Shown: positions 1 to 7,062 of the stretch, piece by piece
Position numbering within the stretch: the first letter of the stretch is position 1
How the letters are laid out: every line of letters starts with the position of its first letter
Assembly: GCA_964356335.1 (NCBI GenBank)
Contig: CAYHHI010000054.1
Span: 1-21,353 of the forward strand
Length of the DNA stretch: 21,353 nucleotides
Source of the DNA: CAYHHI01 sp964356335
GTDB lineage: Bacteria; Arandabacterota; Arandabacteria; Arandabacterales; Arandabacteraceae
Reading direction: 5' to 3'
Program-made: the position numbers and the translations under genes
Notes under the pieces: generated by a model
Database searches by the model: none
What the model saw: the letters and a program-made list of their open reading frames with translations, nothing else
Told to the model about the DNA's origin: nothing

Positions 1-2
1 CG

Positions 3-368
3 TGGCAGAATACAGTTGAGATCCCCGTGACTATAAGGGGTGGCGAGTTCAAGCAGAAGATCGCGGCCGACTATCAGGTGGTGGGTTTTGGTCAGCGCAG
101 TGGCAGGAGCTGTATCAAGATCCAGGCCAACGCGACCTACGAAGGCGAGGGCAGTGGCACGCGCGCGACAGACAAGAAGTTCTGGGTGGATTCCCAGGGG
201 CAAGGCAAGGGCATGGTGTGGTTCGACTATGAGAACGGCCTGTTGGTGGAGTATGAGATGGGCGCCACGGCCGATCAAAACCTGAGCTACGAGAGAGCCG
301 GCAAGACCGATGTTGCTACTGAAGCGGCGACAGTCGACAGTGAGACGAAGATAAAACTGGTGAAGTAG
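3..368 (+). CDS. 3' end of an unrecognised protein, probably exported and beta-rich
   Basis: The frame is open from the left edge of the window, so only the C-terminal part (about 121 residues) is visible; a GTG at 27 is in frame but there is no reason to take it as the start. The visible part is polar and alternates short strand-like segments (for example GMVWFDYENGLLVEYEM) with Gly/Thr-rich turns. No cysteine motif or membrane helix is visible. It ends in a charged tail, KIKLVK. This pattern is common in secreted or periplasmic beta-structured proteins, but I do not recognise the family and assign no function. Its stop codon overlaps the ribosome binding site (AGGAG, 367-371) of the next gene, so it is probably co-transcribed with the RnfB-like gene. 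Confidence 0.6.
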   Translation, partial: WQNTVEIPVTIRGGEFKQKIAADYQVVGFGQRSGRSCIKIQANATYEGEGSGTRATDKKFWVDSQGQGKGMVWFDYENGLLVEYEMGATADQNLSYERAGKTDVATEAATVDSETKIKLVK

Positions 369-380
369 GAGCGTACCGGG

Positions 381-1379
381 TTGTCGAGCATCGTTCTCAA
401 TTCAGCTCTGAGTCTCACGGCGATGGGGGCCGTTTTCGGCCTCGTTCTGGCGATCGCTGCAAAGAAATTCGTTGTGGAAAGGGATGAGCGAGTTGCCGAG
501 ATAGAAGCTCTCTTGCCGGGTACCAATTGCGGCGGCTGTGGGTATGCTACCTGTACGGGCTTTGCCAAGGCGCTCGTCGAAGGCAAGATTGACCCGCATC
601 TTTGCAGCTCCGGCCGGGGTGATGTTTCAACGAGGATAATCCGGACCCTTGCGCGTGAAATCACCGAGGCGACCCCGCAGGTGGCGGTCGTGGGCTGCGG
701 GGGGGGCAGCCGGGTCAGGCCCAAGATCGATTACCGCGGAATCACGTCGTGCACTGCGCTCGTGCTGCTCGCCGACAACTTGAGAGAGTGCCGGTACGGG
801 TGCATCGGGCTCGGGACGTGTGTAGGGGCCTGCCCCTTCGATGCCATGAAGGTGGTTGAGGGATGTGCGGTTGTGGTCGATGCGAAATGTTCGGGTTGTG
901 GCAAGTGCATCGAGGCATGCCCCAAGCGAATCATCTACCTTGTACCGAAGCCGAAGAAAGTGAGGCTTGCCTGTAGCTCCCAAGACGAGGGCAAGCAGGT
1001 CAAGGCGATCTGCGATGTCGGGTGTATCGCCTGCGGGGTCTGCGTGAAGAGCTGCCCCGCCGAATGTATCGAGATAAGGGACAACCTCGCCGTGATAGAC
1101 CATGAGGAGTGTACCAACTGCGGCATCTGCGCGGCCAAATGCCCGACGGACAGCATTGTGGATAGGGTCGCGGCCAGACCCAAGGCCTTTATCGGAACCT
1201 CATGCTCCGGTTGCGGGGAATGTGTGCATGTTTGTCCCTTCGAAGCCGTCGAAGGGGAGCCACCGGGCAAGCACATGGTGGTCCTTGACAAATGCATCGG
1301 CTGCGGGCTTTGCATCGAGGTCTGCACTGACAGAGCCATAACCATGGTGGGAGCACTTGGTCATCAACGGGACGAGTGA
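381..1379 (+). CDS. rnfB: RnfB-like electron transfer protein with seven predicted [4Fe-4S] sites
   Basis: RnfB is the membrane-bound subunit of the Rnf ferredoxin:NAD+ oxidoreductase that is thought to take electrons from ferredoxin. The 332-residue product starts with one membrane helix (about residues 7-28). The RnfB-specific [4Fe-4S] domain follows (C50, C53, C58, C75). After it come six ferredoxin-type motifs: C137/C141/C147/C151, C170-C180, C215-C225, C244-C254, C275-C285 and C305-C315. The simplest RnfB proteins carry three clusters in all, so this is a long multi-cluster version. The TTG start is chosen because AGGAG lies nine bases upstream and the membrane helix begins at once. The stop overlaps the tatC GTG start. 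No other Rnf subunit is in the window; they may lie upstream, or this may be a stand-alone RnfB paralogue. Family assignment is firm; membership of a classical Rnf complex is inference. Confidence 0.88.
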   Translation: MSSIVLNSALSLTAMGAVFGLVLAIAAKKFVVERDERVAEIEALLPGTNCGGCGYATCTGFAKALVEGKIDPHLCSSGRGDVSTRIIRTLAREITEATPQVAVVGCGGGSRVRPKIDYRGITSCTALVLLADNLRECRYGCIGLGTCVGACPFDAMKVVEGCAVVVDAKCSGCGKCIEACPKRIIYLVPKPKKVRLACSSQDEGKQVKAICDVGCIACGVCVKSCPAECIEIRDNLAVIDHEECTNCGICAAKCPTDSIVDRVAARPKAFIGTSCSGCGECVHVCPFEAVEGEPPGKHMVVLDKCIGCGLCIEVCTDRAITMVGALGHQRDE

Positions 1380-2185
1380 GCGTCTCCTTCAGGAAGAAAG
1401 CCTTCCCCCGGGCGTTCGCGATGGTTGAACGCCACGAGAAGCAGATGGCATTTCTCGAGCATCTTGAGGAGCTGCGCTGGACCATAATCTGGATCCTCCT
1501 GGCGACAGTTGCAGCGAGTGTTGTCGGATGGTACCTGACGGATGACATCATCGGCCTGCTGAGTGACGATCTGGGAAAGATTCTCACGAAGATATACGGC
1601 CCCGGCATCAAGTACAATCTGCATGTATTCGAGGTCTCTGAGGCCTTCACCACGAAATTCAAAGTTGCTCTACTCGTGGGATTCCTGGTGGCTCTGCCCT
1701 TTAACATTTACAAAGTGTGGCAGTTCGTCTCTCCGGGCCTTTTCGCACGCGAGAAGCGGACGACGGGCCCGCTGGTGCTGCTTTCCATAATCCTGTTTTA
1801 CGCCGGCGTTGCTTTTGCCTATCTGGTTATGGTGAAGATGACCATCACGTTTCTGTTTGGTGTGAAACCCCCTTCGGTCGTCGCCACGGTCAGGCTGGGA
1901 AGTTACATATCATTTGTCGCTAAGTTCTGCCTTACCTTCGGGCTGGTGTTCCAGGAGCCGCTGGTCATGGCGGTCCTGGCCTGGCTCGGCGTACTCCCCT
2001 CGCGGGTCCTCAAGGAGGGGTGGCGGTATGCTATTGTGGTGATACTCATAATCGCAGCGATCCTCACGCCGCCTGACGTAGTCTCACAGACAATGATGGC
2101 GGTGCCCATGCTTCTGCTCTACTGGCTTGGCTATATTCTCGCCAAGGCGTTCGAGAAGAAGGCCGGAAAGCGAGTTTCGCCTTGA
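1376..2185 (+). CDS. tatC: Sec-independent (twin-arginine) protein translocase subunit TatC
   Basis: TatC is the polytopic inner-membrane receptor for twin-arginine signal peptides, which exports folded, often cofactor-containing proteins. The signature segments are present: FLEHLEELRW near residue 27, VWQFVSPGLFAREKR around 113, FGLVFQEPLV, and ILTPPDVVSQ followed by a Pro-rich last helix pair. Six hydrophobic helices can be drawn. The usual LYE motif near the last helix reads LYW, a small departure. The GTG start at 1376 overlaps the rnfB stop (GTGA) and gives 269 residues; an ATG at 1421 would give 254 residues, closer to the usual N-terminus. Neither has a strong ribosome binding site. 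TatA/TatB are not in the window. The position behind rnfB suggests one transcript. It may serve export of redox proteins, but that is inference. Confidence 0.9.
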   Translation: MSVSFRKKAFPRAFAMVERHEKQMAFLEHLEELRWTIIWILLATVAASVVGWYLTDDIIGLLSDDLGKILTKIYGPGIKYNLHVFEVSEAFTTKFKVALLVGFLVALPFNIYKVWQFVSPGLFAREKRTTGPLVLLSIILFYAGVAFAYLVMVKMTITFLFGVKPPSVVATVRLGSYISFVAKFCLTFGLVFQEPLVMAVLAWLGVLPSRVLKEGWRYAIVVILIIAAILTPPDVVSQTMMAVPMLLLYWLGYILAKAFEKKAGKRVSP

Positions 2186-2210
2186 CAGGGTCTCATGTCG
2201 AAGTTACGAT
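2182..2210 (+). promoter_or_regulatory. Candidate sigma-70 promoter of the hdr-flx operon
   Basis: A perfect TTGACA (2182-2187) overlaps the tatC stop codon. It is separated by exactly 17 bases from TACGAT (2205-2210), which matches four of six -10 positions. Predicted transcription would begin near 2217, about 50 bases before the hdrC ATG. The seven downstream redox genes and menA have only short gaps, so this could drive the whole group. The evidence is sequence pattern only. Confidence 0.5.
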
Positions 2211-2220
2211 ACTCATGGTT

Positions 2221-2254
2221 GCCTCTGTGCTTGACCCGCAGAGGCTATTTCTTT
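2221..2254 (+). terminator. Hairpin with T-rich tail: terminator of tatC or leader attenuator of hdrC
   Basis: GCCTCTGTG (2221-2229) pairs with CGCAGAGGC (2237-2245), a nine base-pair stem with one G-U pair and a seven-base loop, followed by TATTTCTTT (2246-2254). It has the form of an intrinsic terminator closing the rnfB-tatC transcript. It also lies only a few bases after the start predicted from the 2182-2210 promoter, so it would form the very 5' end of the hdr mRNA. It could then act as an attenuator or a stabilising 5' hairpin. The T tract is interrupted, so termination may be partial. Confidence 0.5.
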
Positions 2255-2267
2255 GTAGAGGTTGAAG

Positions 2268-2837
2268 ATGGCTCATGCCAAACCGCCCGACGAGAAAGCA
2301 GGCTCGGGCCAATTCCTCGATGAGGTCGAGAGGGAAAGCGGCGAGAAGGTAAGAATCTGCTATCAGTGCGGCAAATGCTCTGCCGGCTGCCCCGTTGGCT
2401 ATGTCATGGATCTGCTTCCGAACCAGGTCTTGAGACTGGTGCAGCTCGGACTCGAGCACGAGGCCCTCTCCTCAGCGACTATCTGGCTATGCGCGTCGTG
2501 CGAGACCTGTGCGACGCGTTGCCCACGCGAAATAGAGATCGTCAGGGTGATGGATTACCTGAGACAGAAGGCACGGCTTGAAGGCCACACTCACGCCATA
2601 AGAGAAGTGCCGATTTTCATAAACGCTTTCTTGACCAACCTCAGGCGCTTTGGAAGGCTCTACGAGCCTTTGCTTGTCGGTTCATATAATCTTGCAAGCG
2701 GTCATCTAACAAAAGACATGGACAAGGCGCCGGCAATGCTCCTCAAGCGGAAGATCGCACTCATGCCGCCGAGGGGGAAGGGCATGAGAAAGGTGCTCGA
2801 GATCATGAAGAACATCGAGGAGACCAGGCGCAGATGA
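2268..2837 (+). CDS. hdrC: Heterodisulfide reductase subunit C (HdrC), iron-sulfur protein
   Basis: HdrC carries electrons from HdrA to the HdrB active site. The 189-residue product has two [4Fe-4S] motifs, C31-x2-C34-x2-C37-x3-C41-P and C75-x2-C78-x2-C81-x3-C85-P, separated by about 33 residues, the classic HdrC arrangement. An alpha-helical basic tail follows. I take the ATG at 2268, not the in-frame TTG at 2262, because AGAGG (2257-2261) sits six bases before it. The stop overlaps the hdrB start (ATGA), implying translational coupling. No membrane segment is visible, so this is the soluble HdrABC type and not the HdrDE type. It heads a set of hdrCBA and four flx-type genes. Confidence 0.9.
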   Translation: MAHAKPPDEKAGSGQFLDEVERESGEKVRICYQCGKCSAGCPVGYVMDLLPNQVLRLVQLGLEHEALSSATIWLCASCETCATRCPREIEIVRVMDYLRQKARLEGHTHAIREVPIFINAFLTNLRRFGRLYEPLLVGSYNLASGHLTKDMDKAPAMLLKRKIALMPPRGKGMRKVLEIMKNIEETRRR

Positions 2838-3709
2838 AGTACGCGTTCTATCCCGGATGCTCGCTCGAGTCATCGGCCAAGGAGTACAAAGCCTCAACCC
2901 TCCTTGTGGCGCGGTCCCTTGGGATCGCGCTTGAGGAAATCCCGGGCTGGATATGCTGCGGTTCAACCCCTGTTCACATGTCAGACAAACTGCTTGGGCT
3001 CGCTCTTCCTTCGCACACGCTCCTTCTCGCCAAGGGCATGAATACCGATGGGGTGCTCGTGAGTTGTGCATCGTGCTACAGCAGGCTCAAGGCTGCCAAT
3101 CACGCGATCGCCGGCAGTGAATCGGTTGCCCAGGATGTTGCCAAGGCCCTTGGGGCGCGATATGACGGAGATGTCCCCGTATACCATATGCTTGAGATCG
3201 TGGCGAAAGCGATGGCAGAGCCCGGCTTCGATGAAAAGGTGAAAAGGAAACTTAAAGGCCTGAAGGTGGCGAGTTACTATGGCTGCCTCCTGGTGAGGCC
3301 TCCCGAGATCACGGGCTTCGATGACACGGAAGATCCTCAATCCCTGGATCGCATGGTGGCGGCTCTCGGCGCCGAGCCCGTGAAGTGGAGATCCAAGGTA
3401 GACTGTTGCGGTGCCGCTCTCGCCTTCACGCACGCTGACGTAGCCTTGAAGCTTTCAGGTGAGATTCTTGAGGATGCAAGAGAGAGCGGGGCCGATCTTG
3501 TTGTGGTTGCCTGCCCTCTTTGTCACTCCAACCTGGACCTCAGGCAACGCAATATTGAGAAGTTCCTGGGCATTGATCTCGAAGTGCCGGTGCTTTACTT
3601 CACGCAGCTCCTGGGGCTCGCACTTGGATACTCGGCAGGTGCGCTGGGCCTCGGAAAGCATATCGTGAGCCCTGTGCCGGTCTTGAAGAAGCGTGGCATA
3701 CACGTCTGA
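2834..3709 (+). CDS. hdrB: Heterodisulfide reductase subunit B (HdrB), disulfide-reducing subunit
   Basis: HdrB holds the two noncubane iron-sulfur clusters at which a disulfide is cleaved. Both CCG domains are intact. The first has C9, C41-C42-G and C78-x2-C81. The second has YYGC near residue 152, VDCCG near 193 and ACPLC near 231. The length of 291 residues is normal. In methanogens the substrate is the CoM-S-S-CoB heterodisulfide. In bacteria the partner is not settled, and the small thiol protein DsrC has been proposed in sulfate reducers; no dsrC is in this window. The ATG overlaps the hdrC stop by four bases, and hdrA follows nine bases after its stop. Identification is firm; the physiological disulfide is unknown. 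Confidence 0.93.
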   Translation: MKYAFYPGCSLESSAKEYKASTLLVARSLGIALEEIPGWICCGSTPVHMSDKLLGLALPSHTLLLAKGMNTDGVLVSCASCYSRLKAANHAIAGSESVAQDVAKALGARYDGDVPVYHMLEIVAKAMAEPGFDEKVKRKLKGLKVASYYGCLLVRPPEITGFDDTEDPQSLDRMVAALGAEPVKWRSKVDCCGAALAFTHADVALKLSGEILEDARESGADLVVVACPLCHSNLDLRQRNIEKFLGIDLEVPVLYFTQLLGLALGYSAGALGLGKHIVSPVPVLKKRGIHV

Positions 3710-3718
3710 GGAAATCCG

Positions 3719-5710
3719 ATGGCGCGAATAGGTGTTTTCGTCTGCTGGTGCGGCTCGAATATCGCCTCCACGGTGGATGTGAAGGCTGTTGCCGAGGCTG
3801 CCGGCCACTTCCCGGGCGTGGTCCACTCGGTGGAATACAAGTACATGTGCTCCGATCCGGGCCAGGGCATGATAAGGCAGGCGATTGAGGAAAAGAAGCT
3901 GACAGGTGTCGTGGTTGCTGCCTGCTCGCCCCGGATGCATGAGACGACCTTCCGTCGGCTTGCCGCCTCGAGCGGCCTCAATCCGTATCTTGTGGAGATG
4001 GCGAACATCCGGGAACACTGCTCCTGGGTGCATGAAGACAGGGCACTCGCAACTGTCAAGGCGCTTGAAACCGTGAGGATGCTCGTTGAGAAGGTCCGGC
4101 GAGACACGCCACTTGAGGCGATCAGGGTGCCTGTCACGCGGAGGGCCATGGTGATTGGCGGTGGCGTTGCTGGCATCCAGGCGGCTCTAGACATTGTGAA
4201 TGCGGGCATCGACGTGATCCTGGTTGAGCGCTCACCCTCGATAGGGGGACACATGGCTCAGCTGGATGAGACCTTCCCAACCCTTGATTGTTCCCAGTGC
4301 ATTCTGACACCCAAAATGGTTGAGCTTGCCCAAAACGCGCGCGCCAAGATATATACATATTCCGAGATCGACAGTGTCAAGGGCTTTGTGGGCAACTTCC
4401 GCGTTGCCATAAGGCAGAAAGCCAGGACCGTCGATCATACCAAGTGTACGGGATGCGGCATATGCTCCGAGAAATGCCCCGTCAGTGTGGCCAGTGAGTT
4501 TGACTGCGGCCTCGCAATGCGCAAGGCCGTGTACGTTCCGTTTCCCCAGGCCATACCCAACAAACCCGTGATCGATAGGCCCACTTGCCTCTGGTTCACC
4601 AAGGGTAGATGCAAGGTCTGTGAGAAATTCTGTCCCGCCGAGGCTGTGAATTTCGGCGACCAGGACCGAGTGATCGAAGAGGAAGTGGGGGCGATAGTCG
4701 TTGCAACAGGCTATGATCTCATCGATCGCGGCCTCTATGGCGAATACGGCTACGGCAAGATCGCCGATGTCATAGACGGCCTCGAGTTCGAGCGTATGCT
4801 ATCTGCCTCGGGCCCGACAGGCGGGAGGCTCGTGAAGCCCTCGAGTGGGGAGACACCCAAGACAGTTGTCTTTGTCCAGTGCGTGGGCTCCCGGGATGAC
4901 TCAAAAGGGCTGCCTTACTGCTCGAGAATATGCTGCATGTACACGGCCAAGCACGCCATGCTTTTCAAACATAAGGTGAAAGATGGTAGGGCATACATCT
5001 TCTATATTGACGTGCGGGCTGGTGGGAAGGGCTACGAAGAATTCGTCAAGCGCGCAGTGGATGAGGACCGGGTGGTCTATCTTCGAGGACGTGTGTCCCG
5101 CATATTTGAGAAGAACGGCAGCGTGATCGTCAAGGGAGCCGACACGCTCTCGGGACAGCAGGTAGAAATAAAGGCTGACCTGGTGGTGCTTGCCACCGCA
5201 ATGACTGCTTCAGGAGGCGCAACCGAACTTGCTCAGAAACTGAGAATCGGCTTCGACCAATACGGTTTCCTCTCCGAGGCCCATCCGAAGCTGAGGCCGG
5301 TTGAGACAAACACGCCGGGCGTTTTCTTGGCCGGCGCGTGCCAGGCACCCAGAGACATTCCCGATACGGTCTCGCAGGCAAGTGCCGCTGCGAGCAAGGT
5401 GCTCGGACTTCTCTCCTCGAGCGAGCTGGTGAGGGAACCCATTGTAGCCTGTGTGGATGAGGCTGTCTGCATTGGATGCTTCGCATGTGAAAGCACATGT
5501 CCCTATGGAGCTGTCGAGCACACGACGCGCAAGGACAGCGAGACAGGAGCTGAAGTTGAAGTTGCCAAGGTAAATCCGGGGGTCTGCGAAGGCTGTGGTG
5601 CCTGCATACCCGTTTGCAGGCCGAAAGCCATGGATCTCAAGGGTTTCAGCGAGGAGCAAATTTACAGTGAAATCAATGCATTATCGGATAGATTTAAAGT
5701 AAAGGATTAA
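3719..5710 (+). CDS. hdrA: Heterodisulfide reductase subunit A (HdrA), FAD and iron-sulfur bifurcating core
   Basis: HdrA carries the FAD that in known Hdr complexes splits electron pairs between ferredoxin and HdrBC. The 663 residues show an N-terminal cysteine-bearing domain (C9, C11, C44, C69, C101) and an FAD-binding GGGVAG at 147-152 followed by VERSPSIGGHMAQLDETF. An inserted ferredoxin region follows (C243-x2-C246-x2-C249-x3-C253, then C290, C298, C301, C305), then the second half of the flavin domain with FVQCVGSRD. The C-terminal 2[4Fe-4S] ferredoxin domain contains CIGCFACESTCP and CEGCGACIPVC. Length fits standard HdrA with no fused MvhD or extra HdrA copy. GAGGA sits six bases before the ATG, which lies nine bases after the hdrB stop. 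MvhD/FlxD follows within ten bases. Confidence 0.94.
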   Translation: MARIGVFVCWCGSNIASTVDVKAVAEAAGHFPGVVHSVEYKYMCSDPGQGMIRQAIEEKKLTGVVVAACSPRMHETTFRRLAASSGLNPYLVEMANIREHCSWVHEDRALATVKALETVRMLVEKVRRDTPLEAIRVPVTRRAMVIGGGVAGIQAALDIVNAGIDVILVERSPSIGGHMAQLDETFPTLDCSQCILTPKMVELAQNARAKIYTYSEIDSVKGFVGNFRVAIRQKARTVDHTKCTGCGICSEKCPVSVASEFDCGLAMRKAVYVPFPQAIPNKPVIDRPTCLWFTKGRCKVCEKFCPAEAVNFGDQDRVIEEEVGAIVVATGYDLIDRGLYGEYGYGKIADVIDGLEFERMLSASGPTGGRLVKPSSGETPKTVVFVQCVGSRDDSKGLPYCSRICCMYTAKHAMLFKHKVKDGRAYIFYIDVRAGGKGYEEFVKRAVDEDRVVYLRGRVSRIFEKNGSVIVKGADTLSGQQVEIKADLVVLATAMTASGGATELAQKLRIGFDQYGFLSEAHPKLRPVETNTPGVFLAGACQAPRDIPDTVSQASAAASKVLGLLSSSELVREPIVACVDEAVCIGCFACESTCPYGAVEHTTRKDSETGAEVEVAKVNPGVCEGCGACIPVCRPKAMDLKGFSEEQIYSEINALSDRFKVKD

Positions 5711-5719
5711 GGCTCTCAG

Positions 5720-6184
5720 ATGGCTGACTCGAGACTGCGCATCGTGGCTTTCCTGTGCAACTGGTGCTCGTACGCCGGGGCGGACCTGGCAGGAACAACC
5801 AGGCTCAAGCACAGGGCCGATGTCAGAGTAATAAGGGTTCCCTGTTCCGGCAGGGTGGACCCGGTCTTTGTCCTGAAGGCCTTCGAACGAGGGGCAGATG
5901 CGGTCCTGATCGGTGGATGTCATCCCGGTGATTGTCACTACGTGAGGGGCAACTTGAATGCCAGGAGAAGGTTCTTGCTGCTCAAGCATCTCCTCGGTTT
6001 TCTGGGTATCGAGGAAGAACGTTTTCAAGTGGCTTGGTGCTCAGCGGCTGAGGGCGCCAAGTGGGCAGAGTTGGTAAACGACGTCTGCGAGACCGTTGAG
6101 AAGCTCGGGCCCCTCAAAGGTTTCAAGGACCTCGCCAGTTCGCTGGCAGCCTCTGAGAAGGAGATCAGCCTGAGTGCCGAGTGA
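5720..6184 (+). CDS. flxD: MvhD/FlxD-type [2Fe-2S] electron transfer subunit
   Basis: This family (first known as the delta subunit of the F420-non-reducing hydrogenase, MvhD) links an electron-input module to HdrA. The 154-residue protein has the family landmarks: FLCNWCSYAGADLAG near the N-terminus, VPCSGRVDP in the middle, and GGCHPGDCHY, whose cysteines fit the usual [2Fe-2S] ligand set. It starts with ATG nine bases after the hdrA stop. Its end overlaps the next gene by about ten bases. No hydrogenase MvhA/MvhG genes follow; the next three genes are Flx-type, so input should come from NAD(P)H and not H2. Symbol follows the HdrABC-FlxABCD naming. Confidence 0.9.
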   Translation: MADSRLRIVAFLCNWCSYAGADLAGTTRLKHRADVRVIRVPCSGRVDPVFVLKAFERGADAVLIGGCHPGDCHYVRGNLNARRRFLLLKHLLGFLGIEEERFQVAWCSAAEGAKWAELVNDVCETVEKLGPLKGFKDLASSLAASEKEISLSAE

Positions 6185-7058
6185 TTCGGAAGCGAGATTG
6201 AAAGAGAAAGCCAAGAGCCTCCTCTCCAAGGGGCAGGTGAACCTGGTCCTTGGTTACGGAAAACGCTACCTTGGCGATGGGGTTCGTCCCATGTTCGTGA
6301 GGAATGCCGAGGAGGCCGAAGGCCTTGTGTGGAACGACAAGTGTGTACAGAATCTCGCGACCTATCTCTTGCGTGAGCCATGCCTTGAGATCATGCGGAA
6401 GGGTGGCAGGGTAGGAATCGTCGCCAAAGGGTGTGACGCGAGGGCGATCGTTGGGCTTCTCCAAGAGAAGCAGCTCAAGCGTGAAGCCGTTTTTGTGATA
6501 GGCATGGTGTGCGATGGTGTCCTGGTTGAGGACCTTGGTGAGATGAGGGTGCCTTCCAAGTGTGTGGAGTGCCAGTGGCACACGCCGCCCATCTACGACG
6601 AGCTCGTAGGAGACAAATCTGGCGTCAGCCACAAGATTGGAGATGCCCTCCGAGAGGTCAAGAGGCTTGAGAGTATGTCGGATGGGGAGCGGTGGCAGTT
6701 CTGGACGGCGTTGCTCTCCAAGTGCATCAAATGCTATGCCTGTCGGCAGGCATGTCCTCTCTGCTACTGCAAGGAGTGCATCACCGAGAAGTCGCGGCCT
6801 CAGTGGATAGATAAATCGTCAACGCTGAGAGGAAATCTCGCTTACCATTTCGTCCGTGCGATGCACCTGGCGGGCAGGTGCATCTCATGCGAAGAATGCC
6901 GGCGAGCCTGTCCCATGGGTATCCCCGTCGACCTGTTGAGCCGCTACTTGACCAGGAAGGCGGAGGAAGCATTTGGCTACAAGCCCGGTCTTGATCCCAA
7001 GGAGGAACCCTTCTTCGTCACTTTCAAAGATAGTGACCCTGAGGACTTCATAAGGTAG
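6174..7058 (+). CDS. flxC: FlxC-like iron-sulfur protein with F420-dehydrogenase-beta-like N-terminus
   Basis: The protein has 294 residues. The N-terminal 140 residues resemble the FrhB/FdhB-like fold, including GRVGIVAKGCDARAIVGLL (residues 78-96) and conserved cysteines at 57, 70, 113, 130 and 133. The C-terminal part carries two [4Fe-4S] motifs, C184-x2-C187-x2-C190-x3-C194-P and C236-x2-C239-x2-C242-x3-C246-P, with extra cysteines at 197, 199 and 202. It probably relays electrons between the flavoprotein FlxA/FlxB side and MvhD/HdrA. The GTG start overlaps the mvhD stop; it has no clear ribosome binding site and may rely on coupling. The FlxB/FlxC letter assignment is by analogy to the Desulfovibrio locus and could be swapped; the role in the complex is better supported than the letter. 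Confidence 0.75.
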   Translation: MPSDSEARLKEKAKSLLSKGQVNLVLGYGKRYLGDGVRPMFVRNAEEAEGLVWNDKCVQNLATYLLREPCLEIMRKGGRVGIVAKGCDARAIVGLLQEKQLKREAVFVIGMVCDGVLVEDLGEMRVPSKCVECQWHTPPIYDELVGDKSGVSHKIGDALREVKRLESMSDGERWQFWTALLSKCIKCYACRQACPLCYCKECITEKSRPQWIDKSSTLRGNLAYHFVRAMHLAGRCISCEECRRACPMGIPVDLLSRYLTRKAEEAFGYKPGLDPKEEPFFVTFKDSDPEDFIR

Positions 7059-7062
7059 AGCG

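Noticed and set aside
3..368. The first frame as an RnfA or other Rnf subunit
   Set aside because: It has no membrane helices, cysteines or flavin motif; all Rnf membrane subunits would show several hydrophobic helices.
2231..2259. TTGACC-N17-TGTAGA as a second hdr promoter
   Set aside because: The -10 match is three of six and transcription would begin after the hdrC ribosome binding site; the 2182-2210 element fits better.
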